A stretch of 64,000 nt of DNA from Aspidiotus rigidus (GCA_035079385.1 JAVHKY010000029.1:3224001-3288000), one strand, 5' to 3'. Counted from the first letter of the stretch, positions 36,464 to 49,200 are shown. Made by a program: numbers and translations. The notes: generated from the sequence alone by a model not told the origin.

Positions 36464-36868
36464 CAGGTATGGGCAACCTACGGCCCGCGGGCCGGATGCG
36501 GCCCGCAAAGATTTCCAATCCGGCCCACAGCGACATCACAAACATTTCATGAAATGTATTAAAAAAAAAAAAACGAACTTTTACTGAAGCATACTACAAG
36601 TACAAATGAGTTGTAATGCATAAATACTTAATGAGAGACTTGAGTTCCTGCATTAATTTTGGAAAGTTGAGTATGAAGTCGGTTACTGCTACAGACTGCG
36701 TATTCTCATATTTATAAATAACGTTACGTTTGCATAAGTTACACAAACTGATTTCAAAAAGTTGATACAAGTTATCAAAAGGTAACTTTTCAATTTTTGT
36801 ATCCGGCCCGCGCTTTCCTATCAACTTTGCAATGTGGCCCGCGCAAGGAAAAAGGTTGCCCATGCCTG
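36464..36868. mobile_element. Non-autonomous hAT-type element, 405 bp, 8-bp target duplication
   Basis: Ends CAGGTATGGGCAACCTACGG and complement of CAGGCATGGGCAACCTTTTT form inverted repeats. Direct flanks are CTCTAGGG at 36456-36463 and 36869-36876, a perfect 8-bp duplication. Sub-terminal GGCCCGCGGGCC-type sequence is repeated inside both ends. No transposase is present. Confidence 0.85.
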
Positions 36869-37086
36869 CTCTAGGGATAAAAATCAAGTCATTTTAAATA
36901 TGTAGGACCTACGTCGGGGGATCGGATGCTCGTCAACAGAATTGTTCCGAAAAGCAGTCTTCAAAGTACAAATAGCCAATGGGATAGCCAACCTCTAAAT
37001 GGAGAAGGCGTTACAAGAAGAAGGACTTATAAGAAGATATGAAACATGATCTTTATTCATATGGACCCGCCAGAACTTTTCTTTTT

Positions 37087-38665
37087 CAACAGGAACCTGT
37101 TTTATGGGGGGCTTTTTGAGAAATTTGCCGTGCGCCGTCCGCCGTCCAGCGAAAAACTTGGAAAAATTTCGACTCTCGAGCTATATATGATAGGAGGGGG
37201 ATTTAGAAAAATGTAGAATTTCGAGCCATATAGGAAAAATTTCGACTCTCGATCTATATATGATAGGAGGGGGACTTGAAAAATTTCGACTCTCGAGCTA
37301 TATATGATATGAAAGAGACTTGGGAAAATTTCAACTCTCCAGCTATCATATATAGCTGGAGATTCGAGAAAAATTTCGACTCTCGATCTATAAAAAAATT
37401 ACGGCTTCCTTAACGAAGTTAAACGAGGAACGCAGGGAACCTGTTTTATGATTCGAATGAGATTTGGTATTGAAAATTCAAGGAAGCCTAGATCATATAT
37501 AGCTCGACAGTCGAAATTTTTCCAAGTCCCCCTTCTATCATATATGGCTCGAGAGTCGAAATTTTTCTAAGTCCCTCTCCTATCATATATGGCTCGAGAG
37601 TCGAAATTTTTCTAAGTCCCCCTTCTATCATATATAGCTCGAGAGTCGAAATTTTTCCAAGTTCCCCTCCTATCATATATAGCTCGAGAGTCGAAATTTT
37701 TCTAAGTCCCTCTCCTATCATATATGGCTCGAGAGTCGACATTTTTCTAAGTCCCCCTTCTATCATATATAGCTCGAGAGTCGAAATTTTTCTAAGTTCC
37801 CCTCCTATCATCTATAGCTCGAGAGTCGAAATTTTTCTAAGTCCCCCTTCTATCATATATAGCTCGAGAGTCGAAATTTTTTCAAGTCCCCCTCCTATCA
37901 TATATAGCTCGAGAGTCGAAATTTTTCTAAGTTCCCCTCCTATCATCTATAGCTCGAGATTCGAAATTTTTTCCAAGTCCCCCTTCTATCATATATAGCT
38001 CGAGAGTCGAAATCTTTCTAAGTCCCTCTCCTATCATATATGGCTCGAGAGTCGAAATTTTTCTAAGTCCCCCTTCTATCATATATAGCTCGAGAGTCGA
38101 AATTTTTCTAAGTTCCCCTCCTATCATCTATAGCTCGAGATTCGAAATTTTTTCTAAGTCCCCCTTCTATCATATATAGCTCGAGAGTCGAAATTTTTCT
38201 AAGTCCCTCTCCTATCATATATGGCTCGAGAGTCGAAATTTTTCTAAGTCCCCCTTCTATCATATATAGCTCGAGAGTCGAAATTTTTCTAAGTTCCCCT
38301 CCTATCATCTATAGCTCGAGATTCGGAATTTTTCTAAGTCCCCCTTCTTCGAAATTTTTCTAAGTCCCCCTTCTATCATATATAGCTCGAGAGTCGAAAT
38401 TTTTCCAAGTCCCTCTCCTATCATATATGGCTCGAGGGTCGAAATTTTTCTAAGTTTTTCGCTGGACGGCGCACGGCGGACGGCGGACGGCGGACGGCGG
38501 ACGGCGGACGGCGCACGGCAGATTTCTCAAATAGCCCCCCATAAAACAGGTTCCCTGTTAAAATTTCGACTGTCGAGCTATATATGATCTAGGCTTCCTT
38601 GAATTTTCAATACCAAATCTCATTCGAATCATAAAACAGGTTCCCTGCGTTCCTCGTTTATTATT
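37087..38665. repeat. 45-bp minisatellite array framed by interleaved inverted motifs
   Basis: About 21 copies of a 45-bp unit (core TATAGCTCGAGAGTCGAAAT, TTTTTCTAAGTCCC) run from 37490 to 38460. Part shows a higher-order period of about 181 bp, since 37927-38127 and 38108-38308 are near copies. Motif A (AACAGG...ATGGGGGGCTTTTTGAG, 37087) recurs inverted at about 38440-38560. Motif B (TTCCTTAACGAAGTTAAACG...AAGCCTAGATC, 37400) recurs inverted at about 38570-38660. Chance ORFs in the array are not genes. Confidence 0.85.
38460..38516. repeat. GGCGGAC short tandem repeat
   Basis: Seven- to eight-base repeats of GCGGACG, flanked by GCGCACGG, inside the inverted motif A. It looks like an internal expansion of the CGTCCGCCGTCC block. 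Confidence 0.7.
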
Positions 38666-39434
38666 TTCTTTCAAGACATAGGGACTGCTCTTGACCGTTA
38701 CAAAACACCGTCACGGGTTTTTAGCTGTCTTTTGAAGGTTTTTGACAGGGCCACTCTCGCAAGAATCTTCACGATTTTTGTCACGTTCGATGACGTCATC
38801 AATGACCTTGACCTACTTTGGAGACAGAAAAATATCGTCCTTTCCTACTTCAGCATACTACGCCTGACAAACAGTAATACTAGGCTATACTAAGTTATAC
38901 GTAGGTCTATAGTAGTACTCTCTTATAGTAGGCTTGACATACAATATACTAGGCTATACTGGGCCTTCCTTACTCTCATTACCCATACTAGGCTTTAGAT
39001 CTATACGAGCACTCTCTTGTACAAGCAAGTGAGCCTGTAAGCTATTTAGCCTAACAAACAGAATACTATGCTTATACTAAGCTAAGAAATATTAGTAGCG
39101 GGGGCCATTACTAATGAATCAATATAATCGATATCAAATCGAAATGCAGTGCACTAAGTATCTCTGGAGGATGGATGTTAACTCCTGCCCGTTCTTCCAT
39201 TGGATGGGGGGGGGGGAGGTTCCTCAAAGACTCAAGGAAGCCACAGCACTAACGAATAACTTACGTCTGCATTTTGTACCATGATCAAGATCATTGTGTA
39301 CAAATGACTCTCAGCAGTAAGACAAAATCTCAAAGCCAATTAAAGATCCATTGGTATACGTATCTGACTTTTCTCAAATTAAATTTAATGAATAAAAAAT
39401 TAAATTTTCTTCCATACCGCAAAAAATTCGTATT

Positions 39435-39440
39435 TTTATT
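39435..39440 (-). terminator. Polyadenylation signal for the amino-acid transporter
   Basis: AATAAA on the minus strand, about 80 nt after the stop codon of the transporter ORF. Confidence 0.5.
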
Positions 39441-39521
39441 CGAAAACGTGTACAATAGGGTATCTTTCCTTTGATCGACGAGAAAAATGATAATTTCTCG
39501 CAAATTGGTCGGTATTAATTT

Positions 39522-40796
39522 TTATGAAAATATATTTACTAAGGCGTCCGCGAAAGACCACAAAGCGAACAGGGCGGCGACCGTTGATATAAAGCCGTTC
39601 TTCAGAAAGACAAAAACTTTCTTCAGCAGCGAGTTTTCATTCTTGTACACGATGACGGTTTCCAAAGCTAAGGGTAAAATTATCGTATCGTAAGGTGCAC
39701 CGAAACTATTCAGGAAGTTCAAAAATATGGAGAGCGACGGAGTGATAGCGGTTACTATTATAATGAACATGAAAACGATCACTTTGGCCGCGAACTTGTA
39801 ATATTCCACATTTTTCGCGTCTTTAAACTCTTCATCCAGTGTACCTTCCCACAGGCACACGAATACACCGTAGAAAATTACCGAACCGCTCACGATCATG
39901 GTAAACGTCATAACAGAATTCGAAATATTGACCAATAAGTTATTGGGTAAATTTTCTATTATATTTTCGCGCACATTATCACCAAACCGAATATTACAAA
40001 CAATCGAATAGGTCATGCAAAGACAAATGGTAGCTACAATTGATGTGTTTAGACTACCCAGAAGAGATGTAAAGTCTTTTCCTCGTTTCATTTCATCGCG
40101 ATACAAAAATAAGAGCGGCGTCATATTTATTGTAAAAAGTATATTATTCAAGTAGGATGGAATCCCTTCGAGGGTGCCGTACATGCTCACCCTTGGCAAA
40201 GAACTCGTATCCCTGAGGATATAGTAAAATGTCTCCACCGTAATGACAGCCACGATCACGGAGGATAAATAGAAAGCCTTATTCATAGCCGCCAAACTTG
40301 GCGTGAGACAGACCAAAGCTAACGGTAAGCTAAGAAACAATAAGATCATATTTTCGGAGAACTCGTAGCCGACATTATGCAAAATCAATCGGAAATTTTT
40401 GCAAGTGAACAGAAGAGAGAATGACATACCTAAATACCAGCTGAGAATGATTTCGTATTTCAGATAAAGTTTCAAATAAAAGCCTAGTCGCGGCAGTTTG
40501 CCGATGCGAGCGAAGACCAGTTCGACGAGGGTGTACACGGAGACATTTTCAATGGATGGATCGTAATTTTTGAGCTGGCGTTCGCTCCAAAAATATAAAT
40601 GGGTGAAGTACAAGTAAGATACCGTAATTAAGCAACCAGTGAAGAGTCCGGGTATTAAACCGACGTTCTTGAGGTAGTAGGGAAATAGGAAGAAACACGT
40701 TCCTTGAAACAGGCAAAATATTTGAAGGAACGAATCCAATTTGGTAAGACGGGCGCTGGGGCTTTCTCGGGAAACTTCTTCATTGTCCGTCATCAT
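39522..40796 (-). CDS. Intronless AAAP/SLC36-type amino-acid transporter, 424 aa
   Basis: A complete single-exon ORF from a tandem ATG (MMTDNEE) at 40796 to a stop at 39522. After a short hydrophilic N-terminus of about 20 residues come 10-11 hydrophobic segments covering nearly the whole protein. The first holds the family-like pattern with PYYLKNVG (consensus LPYxxKxxG). The last part (TPSLSIFLNFLNSFGAPYDTI) resembles the AAAP region around TM9-10. The length suits the PAT/SLC36 family, which carries neutral amino acids with protons across plasma or lysosomal membranes. The sequence is diverged, so the substrate is unknown. Insect PAT genes usually have introns; the lack of any suggests a retrocopy that stayed intact. 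Intronless expansions of this family are known in sap-feeding Hemiptera. A polyadenylation signal follows. Confidence 0.8.
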   Translation of the reverse strand: MMTDNEEVSRESPSARLTKLDSFLQIFCLFQGTCFFLFPYYLKNVGLIPGLFTGCLITVSYLYFTHLYFWSERQLKNYDPSIENVSVYTLVELVFARIGKLPRLGFYLKLYLKYEIILSWYLGMSFSLLFTCKNFRLILHNVGYEFSENMILLFLSLPLALVCLTPSLAAMNKAFYLSSVIVAVITVETFYYILRDTSSLPRVSMYGTLEGIPSYLNNILFTINMTPLLFLYRDEMKRGKDFTSLLGSLNTSIVATICLCMTYSIVCNIRFGDNVRENIIENLPNNLLVNISNSVMTFTMIVSGSVIFYGVFVCLWEGTLDEEFKDAKNVEYYKFAAKVIVFMFIIIVTAITPSLSIFLNFLNSFGAPYDTIILPLALETVIVYKNENSLLKKVFVFLKNGFISTVAALFALWSFADALVNIFS

Positions 40797-42129
40797 CCTC
40801 GGCGCATCGTATCGAACGCGTATCTACGAGTATTACAGGAAATGACGCAAAAAAAGTAAAGATGAGCAACAAATTATCACGAGCGAAATGTCAGTAGAAA
40901 CGCGGAACCATATAATAAAATACACAATATAAGTTACTTTAAAAGACAATTGTTTTACTTTTAATAGGTATCAGGATTCCTAAGTCTCGAGAACGACTAC
41001 CGGTGAGCTAAAGTTCAAAGTTTCACTGCAACAAGACAAGAAATGAATTTACTACGTGGCGATCATAAGTATGTACAGAAAGCAAACAAGAACGCTGCAC
41101 TGATAATAATAATGATATCCGACTTGATCGAGACGTATAATAAGATCGCAATCCTCTGTTTGTCGTAATTCTGCGCGGAAACTTGAACCTAGATATAAAA
41201 AGTTCGTTTTTATCGATAATGACGTGCATTACGACGTACCTAAATAGAGTTTTGCTGACCAGCGTACAGCGTGCGAGTTTCAATAAAGTGCAAGTTTCAA
41301 AAGACACAAAAATAGGTAGGTATGCATTTATCAGCACACCGAGAAAAAGGCGAATACACAGTAAATAAATATATTGGAAAATAAAATATGCACGCACTAC
41401 CAAAATGGCGAAAGCACTGTAAACAAAAAAAAACTTTGTATTGGACATGAAAAAAAAAGTCAAGTCAATTCAACAGTACAGATAAAATACTTACGTGAAC
41501 GACAATTGCATGGAGTTTTCAACGTAGTTATCTTTGTTTCTTCTCCAAAATTGTCATGATCGAATGAGAAATACTGGTAGAGGCCGTCAGATACTTAGCC
41601 GAGCCTTCTCTTCGGGGACGTACAAAAATTTCGAGTTTTGAGGCAATATAAAGCATTGTATAACGAGCTGAATGGCCTCGATCTATTCAAGATGATGTCA
41701 TCCACTTTGAAACATGAAAAATCCATTTACTATCAATTTTAAATGAATTATATGTAATTATAAAACTTTACAAACCGCACAATTTAAAATTTAAATTTGA
41801 ATTACAATCTCGAGAATTTTCAATTGAACTGCCGTCTGCAGGCGTTGAACGTGAACTGAGATGAGAAACGAAAAGAAGAAGAAAGAACAGGAAAGGAGAA
41901 TCAAAGCCGGAGGTGACAAGAAAATAAAGATCAATCACAAGTTTTTGGTAGGAAGCTTATAAACTTTTTTAATGAGATCATTATCGGGTGAGAATCGATT
42001 TGGAGCAACAACGACATCATAATTTATTTGATAGACAATTCTAGATCCCACGTCTACGAAAAGAACTTTCCGAATGGAGTAGAACGGGGGGCAGAGGAAA
42101 CTTCATGAAGGTTGTTAGCTTGTCTCCCC
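40797..42129. other. 5' flank of the amino-acid transporter
   Basis: The 146-codon minus ORF at 41023-41463 lacks protein-like composition and is Phe/Leu-rich from AT bias. No exon recognised. Confidence 0.4.
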
Positions 42130-42755
42130 TATATAAAGAGCCGAACGACCACGACATTACACTTTCTCTCAAATAAAGGAATATAATCTTTAGTCTTGCA
42201 AAAAGGACTACGAAGAGTTTCAGGATTATAAAAGGCAGGGCGAAGACCAAAAGGCTTGAGGAGGTGGGTAAGTTGAGAGGAAAACTTCCCTAAAAAAAAC
42301 AAAATACGCACCCATTCTTCTTTCTTCCTCAAACAAGACATACACCCGGGGAGAGAAGTGGTAAAATCTAAAGTTTTAGAAATAAGTTTCTGGAAAATCT
42401 TCCTATCAATATCAAGCTCGAACTCATTAGAAAAAGCGAGATGCTGGACGAAGGACACCTCCTCAAGAAGCGGCTCATGACAAAATAAGGGGGGAGAAGA
42501 GACGATTGATGATGCTATTAAAGGTGGCCAATTTATGGGAGGTCGGGCAGAACGAAGAAGCATGGACCAAGATGCCCGTGCAAATATTTTTACGGAAAAT
42601 AGCAAAACTATGGGCGCCACGTTCGATGGAAATAGAGTGATTGAGGAAGTTATTCGAAGACCCCCTCCCCACCCACCTCCAAAATGAACTTGATGGTGGG
42701 GTACATTCTGTTAAACAAAGTGAGGAAAGCTTGAAACTCAGAATTCGAATCTCTC
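42130..42755 (-). mobile_element. Penelope-like element fragment
   Basis: On the minus strand, TIKFILEVGG, FLNHSISIERGAHSFAIFRK, CPTSHKLATFNSIINRL, RKIFQKLISKTLDFTTSLPG and GKFSSQLTHLLKPFGLRPAFY align by eye with the 3' RT and linker part of the 53.7-56.2 kb copy. The frame shifts more than once. A short hAT-like element (42761-43310) abuts its 5' side. Confidence 0.65.
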
Positions 42756-42760
42756 TAAAG

Positions 42761-43310
42761 CAGTGTTTCTCAACCAGTGTGCCGCAAAATTTTGCTCTAA
42801 AACATAAATCAACATGAACTAAAAAAAGAATTGCCAATTCTTATTATTTACTCGAAAAAGTAATCATGAGCACTTTCTGACCTATGCGTTCCTCTTTGAA
42901 TGATATCAGTTCCAGTTATATCTCAGAAAAATCAAGAACTTTCTGCGACTTGGCCAAAAATGCACATTATATTTCACGTTTCCTCATAAATTTCGGAATT
43001 AGAACAGCCCAGAGGGTTTCCAATAAATGCAAGAAATATCCAGAAACTTCCGCGTATATTGGTGGTAAAATTTTCCCGAGTCCCGGCGGAAGATCAAAAC
43101 TCTTGTTTCCCGGAACCGCAGTTTAGAGAAAGTAGGGTGAGGCCTCATATAGCCACCTTATAGGCCACAAATTCTGAAATTAGGAGGATATGAAAATTTC
43201 GAAACGCACAAAAATTTTCGATACCATTTGAAGTTTTGGAAATGCTGTGCCGCAGTAATATCGTCTCATGGAGAAATGTGCCGCGATGTGAGAAAGGTCG
43301 AGGAACACTG
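42761..43310. mobile_element. Non-autonomous hAT-type element, about 550 bp
   Basis: Left end CAGTGTTTCTCAACCAGTGT; right end is the complement of CAGTGTTCCTCGACCTTTCT. Flanks CTCTAAAG and CTATAAAT agree at 6 of 8 positions, consistent with an old 8-bp duplication. No transposase frame. Confidence 0.7.
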
Positions 43311-45239
43311 CTATAAATAATTTCGTTCACTCACTCATTAGAGGCACGGCCTTCACGTTTCTTTCGGTCCAGAGGAATCTAGGACGTTGCCGAAAAACCT
43401 ATTTTTCAGAAGTTTTTTTCCTAGTCAAGCTTCGCACGTCCAACGGACTGAGCGGGACTTGAGGGAATGGCGTATGATGGGTTACCGAGAAGGCTAATCG
43501 TGACCTCTCTGCCTATTGAACTCAAATTATAAACCATAGGGCGAAAGGGAGGGTAATGACTCTCTAAATTTGAAATTACTTCGACTCTCTACATACTTAT
43601 TTTATTTCACATATACAACCCTACTGGGTGGAAAAGGCTCGAAAATCATGACGTGAACCCAACCATGTCATAGTTTTGTAATTCTTCGCTACTAATATCA
43701 AAATGAGAAGATACGTACTTCACAAATCCTGCGGAGTTTCGTCTAACGGTAAGTCTCTATGGTGACACCAAAGTCGTTCCTTATCCAAGTACCGAAATCA
43801 AGAATCGATGTTCAACTTCCTTCTTTTCCGCAGTAGTCTGAAAGATACTTGAAATAGCAGATATACATTTTTGATATCAATATTCATATGAAAAATATAT
43901 ATTCGCTGATGAGGGTCTATTTTATCCGTAAATTAGAAAATGGTAAAAAAAGTTTGGGTTCTTTCTCTGAGAAATAATTTACTCACACTGTTGAATATAC
44001 TCGTGAATCATCCTTCATTCTGAAAGCCTGATGATAGGTACTTAGTAATCCGTTTGTTCTTTTCCAAGTTCAGCTATCTCACATAAGGTGGACGGCGAAT
44101 ATTTCGCTACCTCACTACAGATCTATCTCAAGTCTAATGTAATTTATAAGGAGAGTAAGCAGGTTTTGTTGTACGGTAGCGACTTCAAAAATAAGAATAA
44201 ATAAAAATATTGAATAAGTTTCCTTTCAAAAAGTCTTGCAAAAGCCCAGGCTTTTCACCTGTCCCTGCGGAGCATCAGCCATCAGCGACGTGCCAGAAAA
44301 TATTCAGAATCCCACTGTGCAAAACCCTCCGAAGAATATCGACCATATAGTCGTTACTAGCAATTATTTATGGGTCAATAAGCAAGTCCACATCTTTATG
44401 AGATACATGGTTCGATGATCGTATAGCTTTTTCTTCAAGGCCTCCTCTCGAAATTTATCGAAGTATCCCTTTTAATTCACAACGACTTGATGGTCGGAAT
44501 TTGTACAAATTTCCTCCCTTCCTTCCCTTACATAAAGCCCAATGGCAAGAATTGATGATCCTTCTAATATGCATACAATTCAAAGGACAGAATCTTTCGA
44601 GTCTCTCTTTCCTTCCTCGCATATAAATAGCTCGAGAGTTGAAATTTTTCAAAATCCCCGAGATAAATTAAACCGCCTTTGCGAATCCTCTGAAAAGCCC
44701 ACTCTCCTTTCGGAGCTACGATTCCCCAAAGAACGAAACGCAACTTTTCTTCGAATAACCCATTCTCTCTATGAAACAAGTTTCCTATTAGAATTCTGAT
44801 ATGGATTGCGGACAGTTGACTCAACAATTTTTCAATACGCCTTGCACAGTGGGTAGATACTTTTCTTGCACACAGTCGCTGTTGCCCGGGAAGCACCACG
44901 TGGAGGTAGCTCGAGCTTCCTGCCCTGTAGACCTAAACTGGAAAAGCCAAAGCCAGTTATCTAACTATTTTGGGAGAAAAAAAAAAAAAAAATGCAATAA
45001 AAAATCAATAAAATAGTAAAAATATCTATTAAAAACGAAAGAAGGAAAAAATACTGAAAAAATTATGTTACTGATGGTTGAATAAAGACAAGAAGACTCG
45101 AACATCCTGCAAAGCGCCTACAAAAATTAAAAATAATGAATAAAAAAGAGACACCTGTGTGGGCTTGATTTCGAAAACGTGGGTCATGAAGAAAAAAAAA
45201 TAAATAAGTAACGGTAAGACGATAATTCAGAAATAAAAA
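43311..45239. other. No gene recognised
   Basis: Contains isolated minisatellite units near 44625 (AGCTCGAGAGTTGAAATT). Overlapping small ORFs at 44236-45016 share no recognisable motif. Confidence 0.4.
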
Positions 45240-46239
45240 TTGCCTCCGATCATATTCATGCACGTTAATACAACACACATTTATTTAGCCCCCAAAACTG
45301 AAAAATCATGCATTGTTAGGAAACAAATGAACGTCCAATATTTAATTAAGATAGGTACCAGCAATTACACACCCAAAAAGATATTGAAAAGAAGACCATT
45401 CAGAAAATTGAACAATGAATCCCATTCATCTAAGCCCTCAACTCCAACAATTAAGTCACCACAGGCCTACTGTAATACAAAGGACTCCAAAGACAACAAG
45501 AACTACTACTTAAACAACAACAAGAACAGAACGAGAAGAACTTGGACGAAAAGAGCGACCACAAAAACGACAACAAGGACAACTAAGCAAGAACAGAACA
45601 AGAAAAAGAACAACGACAAGAAGAAGGACAGCAACAACAACGACATTAACAACACCGAGGCCATCAACAAAAATGACGACAAATAAACAATATGTGTAAC
45701 ATGCATATTAATACAACAAAGATTTAACGAACCCCAAAAACTGAAAAACATGCATCAAGAATTGAAAATTATGCACCGTTAAGAAAAAAATGAACAGTCG
45801 ATAATTTCTATGCAGCTAACATACAATTAGATCCATACTAGGCCATCTGTCAAAATTTCATGTACCCTCAACCCCATCACATTCATGCGCATTATTACTA
45901 CAAAAATTTACCCAACTACCAAAACTGAAAATCATGCATCAGTGGCGTAAGCAAGGGGGGTCAGGGGTCACCCCCCCAGAAGCCTTGTGATTCCCCCAGA
46001 AATAAAAATAAATTATGATAGGAAGGATACAACAGCATTACATCATATCATTTTTCGACTAACCCCCCCCCCCAAAAAAAAAAAAAAAAAATTCCTGCGT
46101 ACGCCACTGTGTATTGTTATGAAAAAAAAAGAAAAGAAAAACAGTCAATAATTTTCTTAGCCCTTATGGATATACCTGTGATTGAAAATATTTGGTCTCT
46201 CTACTTACAATACAGATAACTTACATTAGGTTAATACAC
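45240..46239. repeat. Satellite-related repeats and AAC/AAG-rich low complexity
   Basis: The block CCCAAAACTGAAAAATCATG recurs near 45290, 45735 and 45920. CCATCTGTCAAAATTTC at 45842 links it to the main satellite. 45480-45690 is A-rich simple sequence that gives an Asn/Lys/Thr-rich spurious ORF. Confidence 0.55.
45940..46109. mobile_element. Short TIR element with CAGTGGCGTA ends, 170 bp
   Basis: Left CAGTGGCGTAAGCAAGGGGG, right CCTGCGTACGCCACTG. The body has poly-C and poly-A runs. This end sequence is common in arthropod MITEs. No clear 8-bp duplication. Confidence 0.6.
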
Positions 46240-49200
46240 AGCCATCTGTCAAAATTCAAAGTCTCGTTTCCTCAGCAAATACCCACATGATCGTCTATAT
46301 ACCATACTGTAATAGGCTATATATTGAGAATACAACTAGGTCTATCTAAACCTTCCGAGTCCCCACATTACCACCCAACATACAAAGCTCATCCCGATAC
46401 ATACACATACCGGTAGGATCAGGAATATAATAAAAAGGTAGACTTTGATGAATACTAAGCAATCTGCGAAAATTCCCAAGTATCACATTGCCTTCCAGCA
46501 TAGACACTTGAATACGCTAGACGTTGATAACATATAACCAAACCTACTTATAATGAGCCATCTGTAAAAATTTTCGAGTATCACATTGCCTCCCACCATA
46601 TAAAACTCATCCTGAAAACTACACTAACCCAATGATAATGAATATAATATTATTAGGCTACATATTATTGATAACATATAACTAGGTCTCTACTGAGCCA
46701 TCTGTAAAAATTCCAAGTCCCACATTACATTCCAGAATATAAAACTCATTCTGAAAAATACACGTACCCCCAAGATCATGAATACATTAATAGGCTGGAT
46801 GTTGATGACATAACTAGGTCTATACCAAGCTATCTGTAAAATTATCTGTAAAATTTCGAAGTCCCCCTTTACCTTTCAGCATATAAAAATCATCCTGAAA
46901 AATACGCCTACCCCTATGGTCATGAATATATTATTAGGCTAGATGTTGATAAGATAACTAAGTCTATACTAAATATCTGTAGAAATTCCAATTCTTACTT
47001 TACCTTCCAGTATATAAACCTCATCCTGAAAATTACACTTACACTATCTCTATGGTCATGAATATATTAATAGGCTAGATAAGTTATGTGTAAAAAATTC
47101 GAATTCCCACTTTACCTTCCAGTATATAAAACTCGTCCTGAAAAATACATGTACCCCCATGTTCAAGAATATAACATTGATAGGCTAGATGTTGATAACA
47201 TAAAAGTAAGTCTATACTAAGCTATCAATTCATCCTGAAAAATACACGTACCCCCATCTTCAAGAATATAATATTGATAGGTTAGATGTTGATAACATAA
47301 CTAGGTCTATATTAAGCTACACACATGCTCCCATGTTCAAGAATATAATATTAATAAGCTAGATAATTCTATACTAAGCTATCTGTAAAAATTCCAAGTC
47401 CCACATTGCCTTCCAGCATATAAAACTCATATTGAAAAATACACGTACCCCCTTGGTCATAGTCATAAATATATCAATACGGTAGATATTGATAACATGT
47501 GTTCTAAGTCTATTGAGCCATCAGTATAAATTCCCAAGTATCACATTGCCGTCCAGCATATAAAACTCATTCTGAAAAATATAAGTACCCCTACTTAAGG
47601 TCATGAATATATTAATAGGCTAAATATTGATGACATATAACTACGAGTAAGTCTATACTAAGCTATCTGTAAAAATTTCGAATTCCCACATTAACTTTCA
47701 GTACATGAAACTCATCCTGAAAAATACACTACCCCCATGTTGAAGAATATAATAATATTAATAGGTTAGATGTCGATAACATAACGAGGTCTATACTAAA
47801 TAATTATCTAGAAATTCTAAGTCCCCCTTTACCTTCCAGCATATAAAATTCATCCTGAAAAATACACGTTCCCCATGTTCAAGAATGAAATATTAATAGG
47901 TTAGATGTTGATAACATAACTAGGTCTATATTGAGCTGTCTGTAAAATCTCCAAGTCCACTTTTACCTTCCAGCATATAAACCTCATCCTGAAAATTACA
48001 CTATTCCTATGGTCATGAATATATTAATAGGCTAGATAAGCTATCTGTAAAAAATTCGAATTCCCACTTTACCTTCCATTATATAAAACTCGTCCTGAAA
48101 AATACATGTACCCCCATGTTCAAGAATATAACATTGATAGGCTAGATGTTGATAACATAAAAGTAAATCTATATTAAGCTATCTGTAAAAAATAAATTCC
48201 CCCTCTACCTTCCAGCATATAAAATTCATTCTGAAAAATACACGTACCCCCATGTTCAAGAATATAATATTGATAGGTTAGATGTTGATAACATAACTAG
48301 GTCTATATTGAGCTATCTGTAAAATTTTCAAGTTCACCTTTACCTTCCGGCATGTAAAATTCATCCTGAAAAACACACGTGCTCCCATGTTCAAGAATAT
48401 AATATTAATAGGCTAGATAATTCTATACTAAGCTATCTGTAAAAATTCCAAGTTCCACATTGCCTTCCAGCATATAAAACTCATACTGAAAAATACACTT
48501 ACCCCCTTGATAACATGTAACTAAGTCTATTGAGCCATCAGTACAAATTCCCAAGTATTACATTGCCTTCCAGCACAATTATAAAACTCATCCTGAAAAA
48601 TACACTACTCCCATGATAATGAATATAATATTATTAGGCTACATATTATTGATAACATATAACTAGGTCTATACTGAGCCACCTGTAAAAATTCCAAGTC
48701 ATTACTTTCCAGTATATAAAACTCATCCTGAAAAATACACGTACCTCCAAGATCATGAATATATTAATAGGCTAGATATTCATAATATAACTAGATCTAT
48801 ACAAAGCCACCTGTACAAATTTCAAGTAGAACATTGCCTCTAAACATTGGAAGGTTATCCTTATACTTACGCAAGTACCTCAATGATTACTATAAATATA
48901 CTAATAGGCTATACACACACAGAAAAGGAATTGAAAGGCTTTTGCTACAGAAGAAATTTTTGTTCCTTTCAACATTTTGACGAGACTAGTGGTCTCTAGT
49001 GAACACAGAACGAAAACTGTTCTCGATAAAGACCACTAATCTGGTCAAAACTTCAAAAGAAACCAGAATTTCTAGTGCAGGAAAAGCCTTTCAATTCCTT
49101 CTGTTTGTTTATTTCTCATTACACGGATAAAAAACTTTACAGTTTAATAGGCTATATATCGATAATATAACTAGATCCATACTAAGCCATCTGTAAATAT

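Noticed and set aside
37488..38308. Long repetitive ORFs with MIGGELRKISTLELY units
   Set aside because: They are translations of the 45-bp minisatellite; 45 is divisible by three, so frames stay open by chance.
41023..41463. Minus ORF of 146 codons upstream of the amino-acid transporter
   Set aside because: Phe/Leu-rich from AT bias, no domain, and no splice link to the transporter, which has its own ATG.
45240..45686. ORF of 148 codons, Asn/Lys/Thr-rich
   Set aside because: Low-complexity AAC/AAG sequence within satellite-related repeats.
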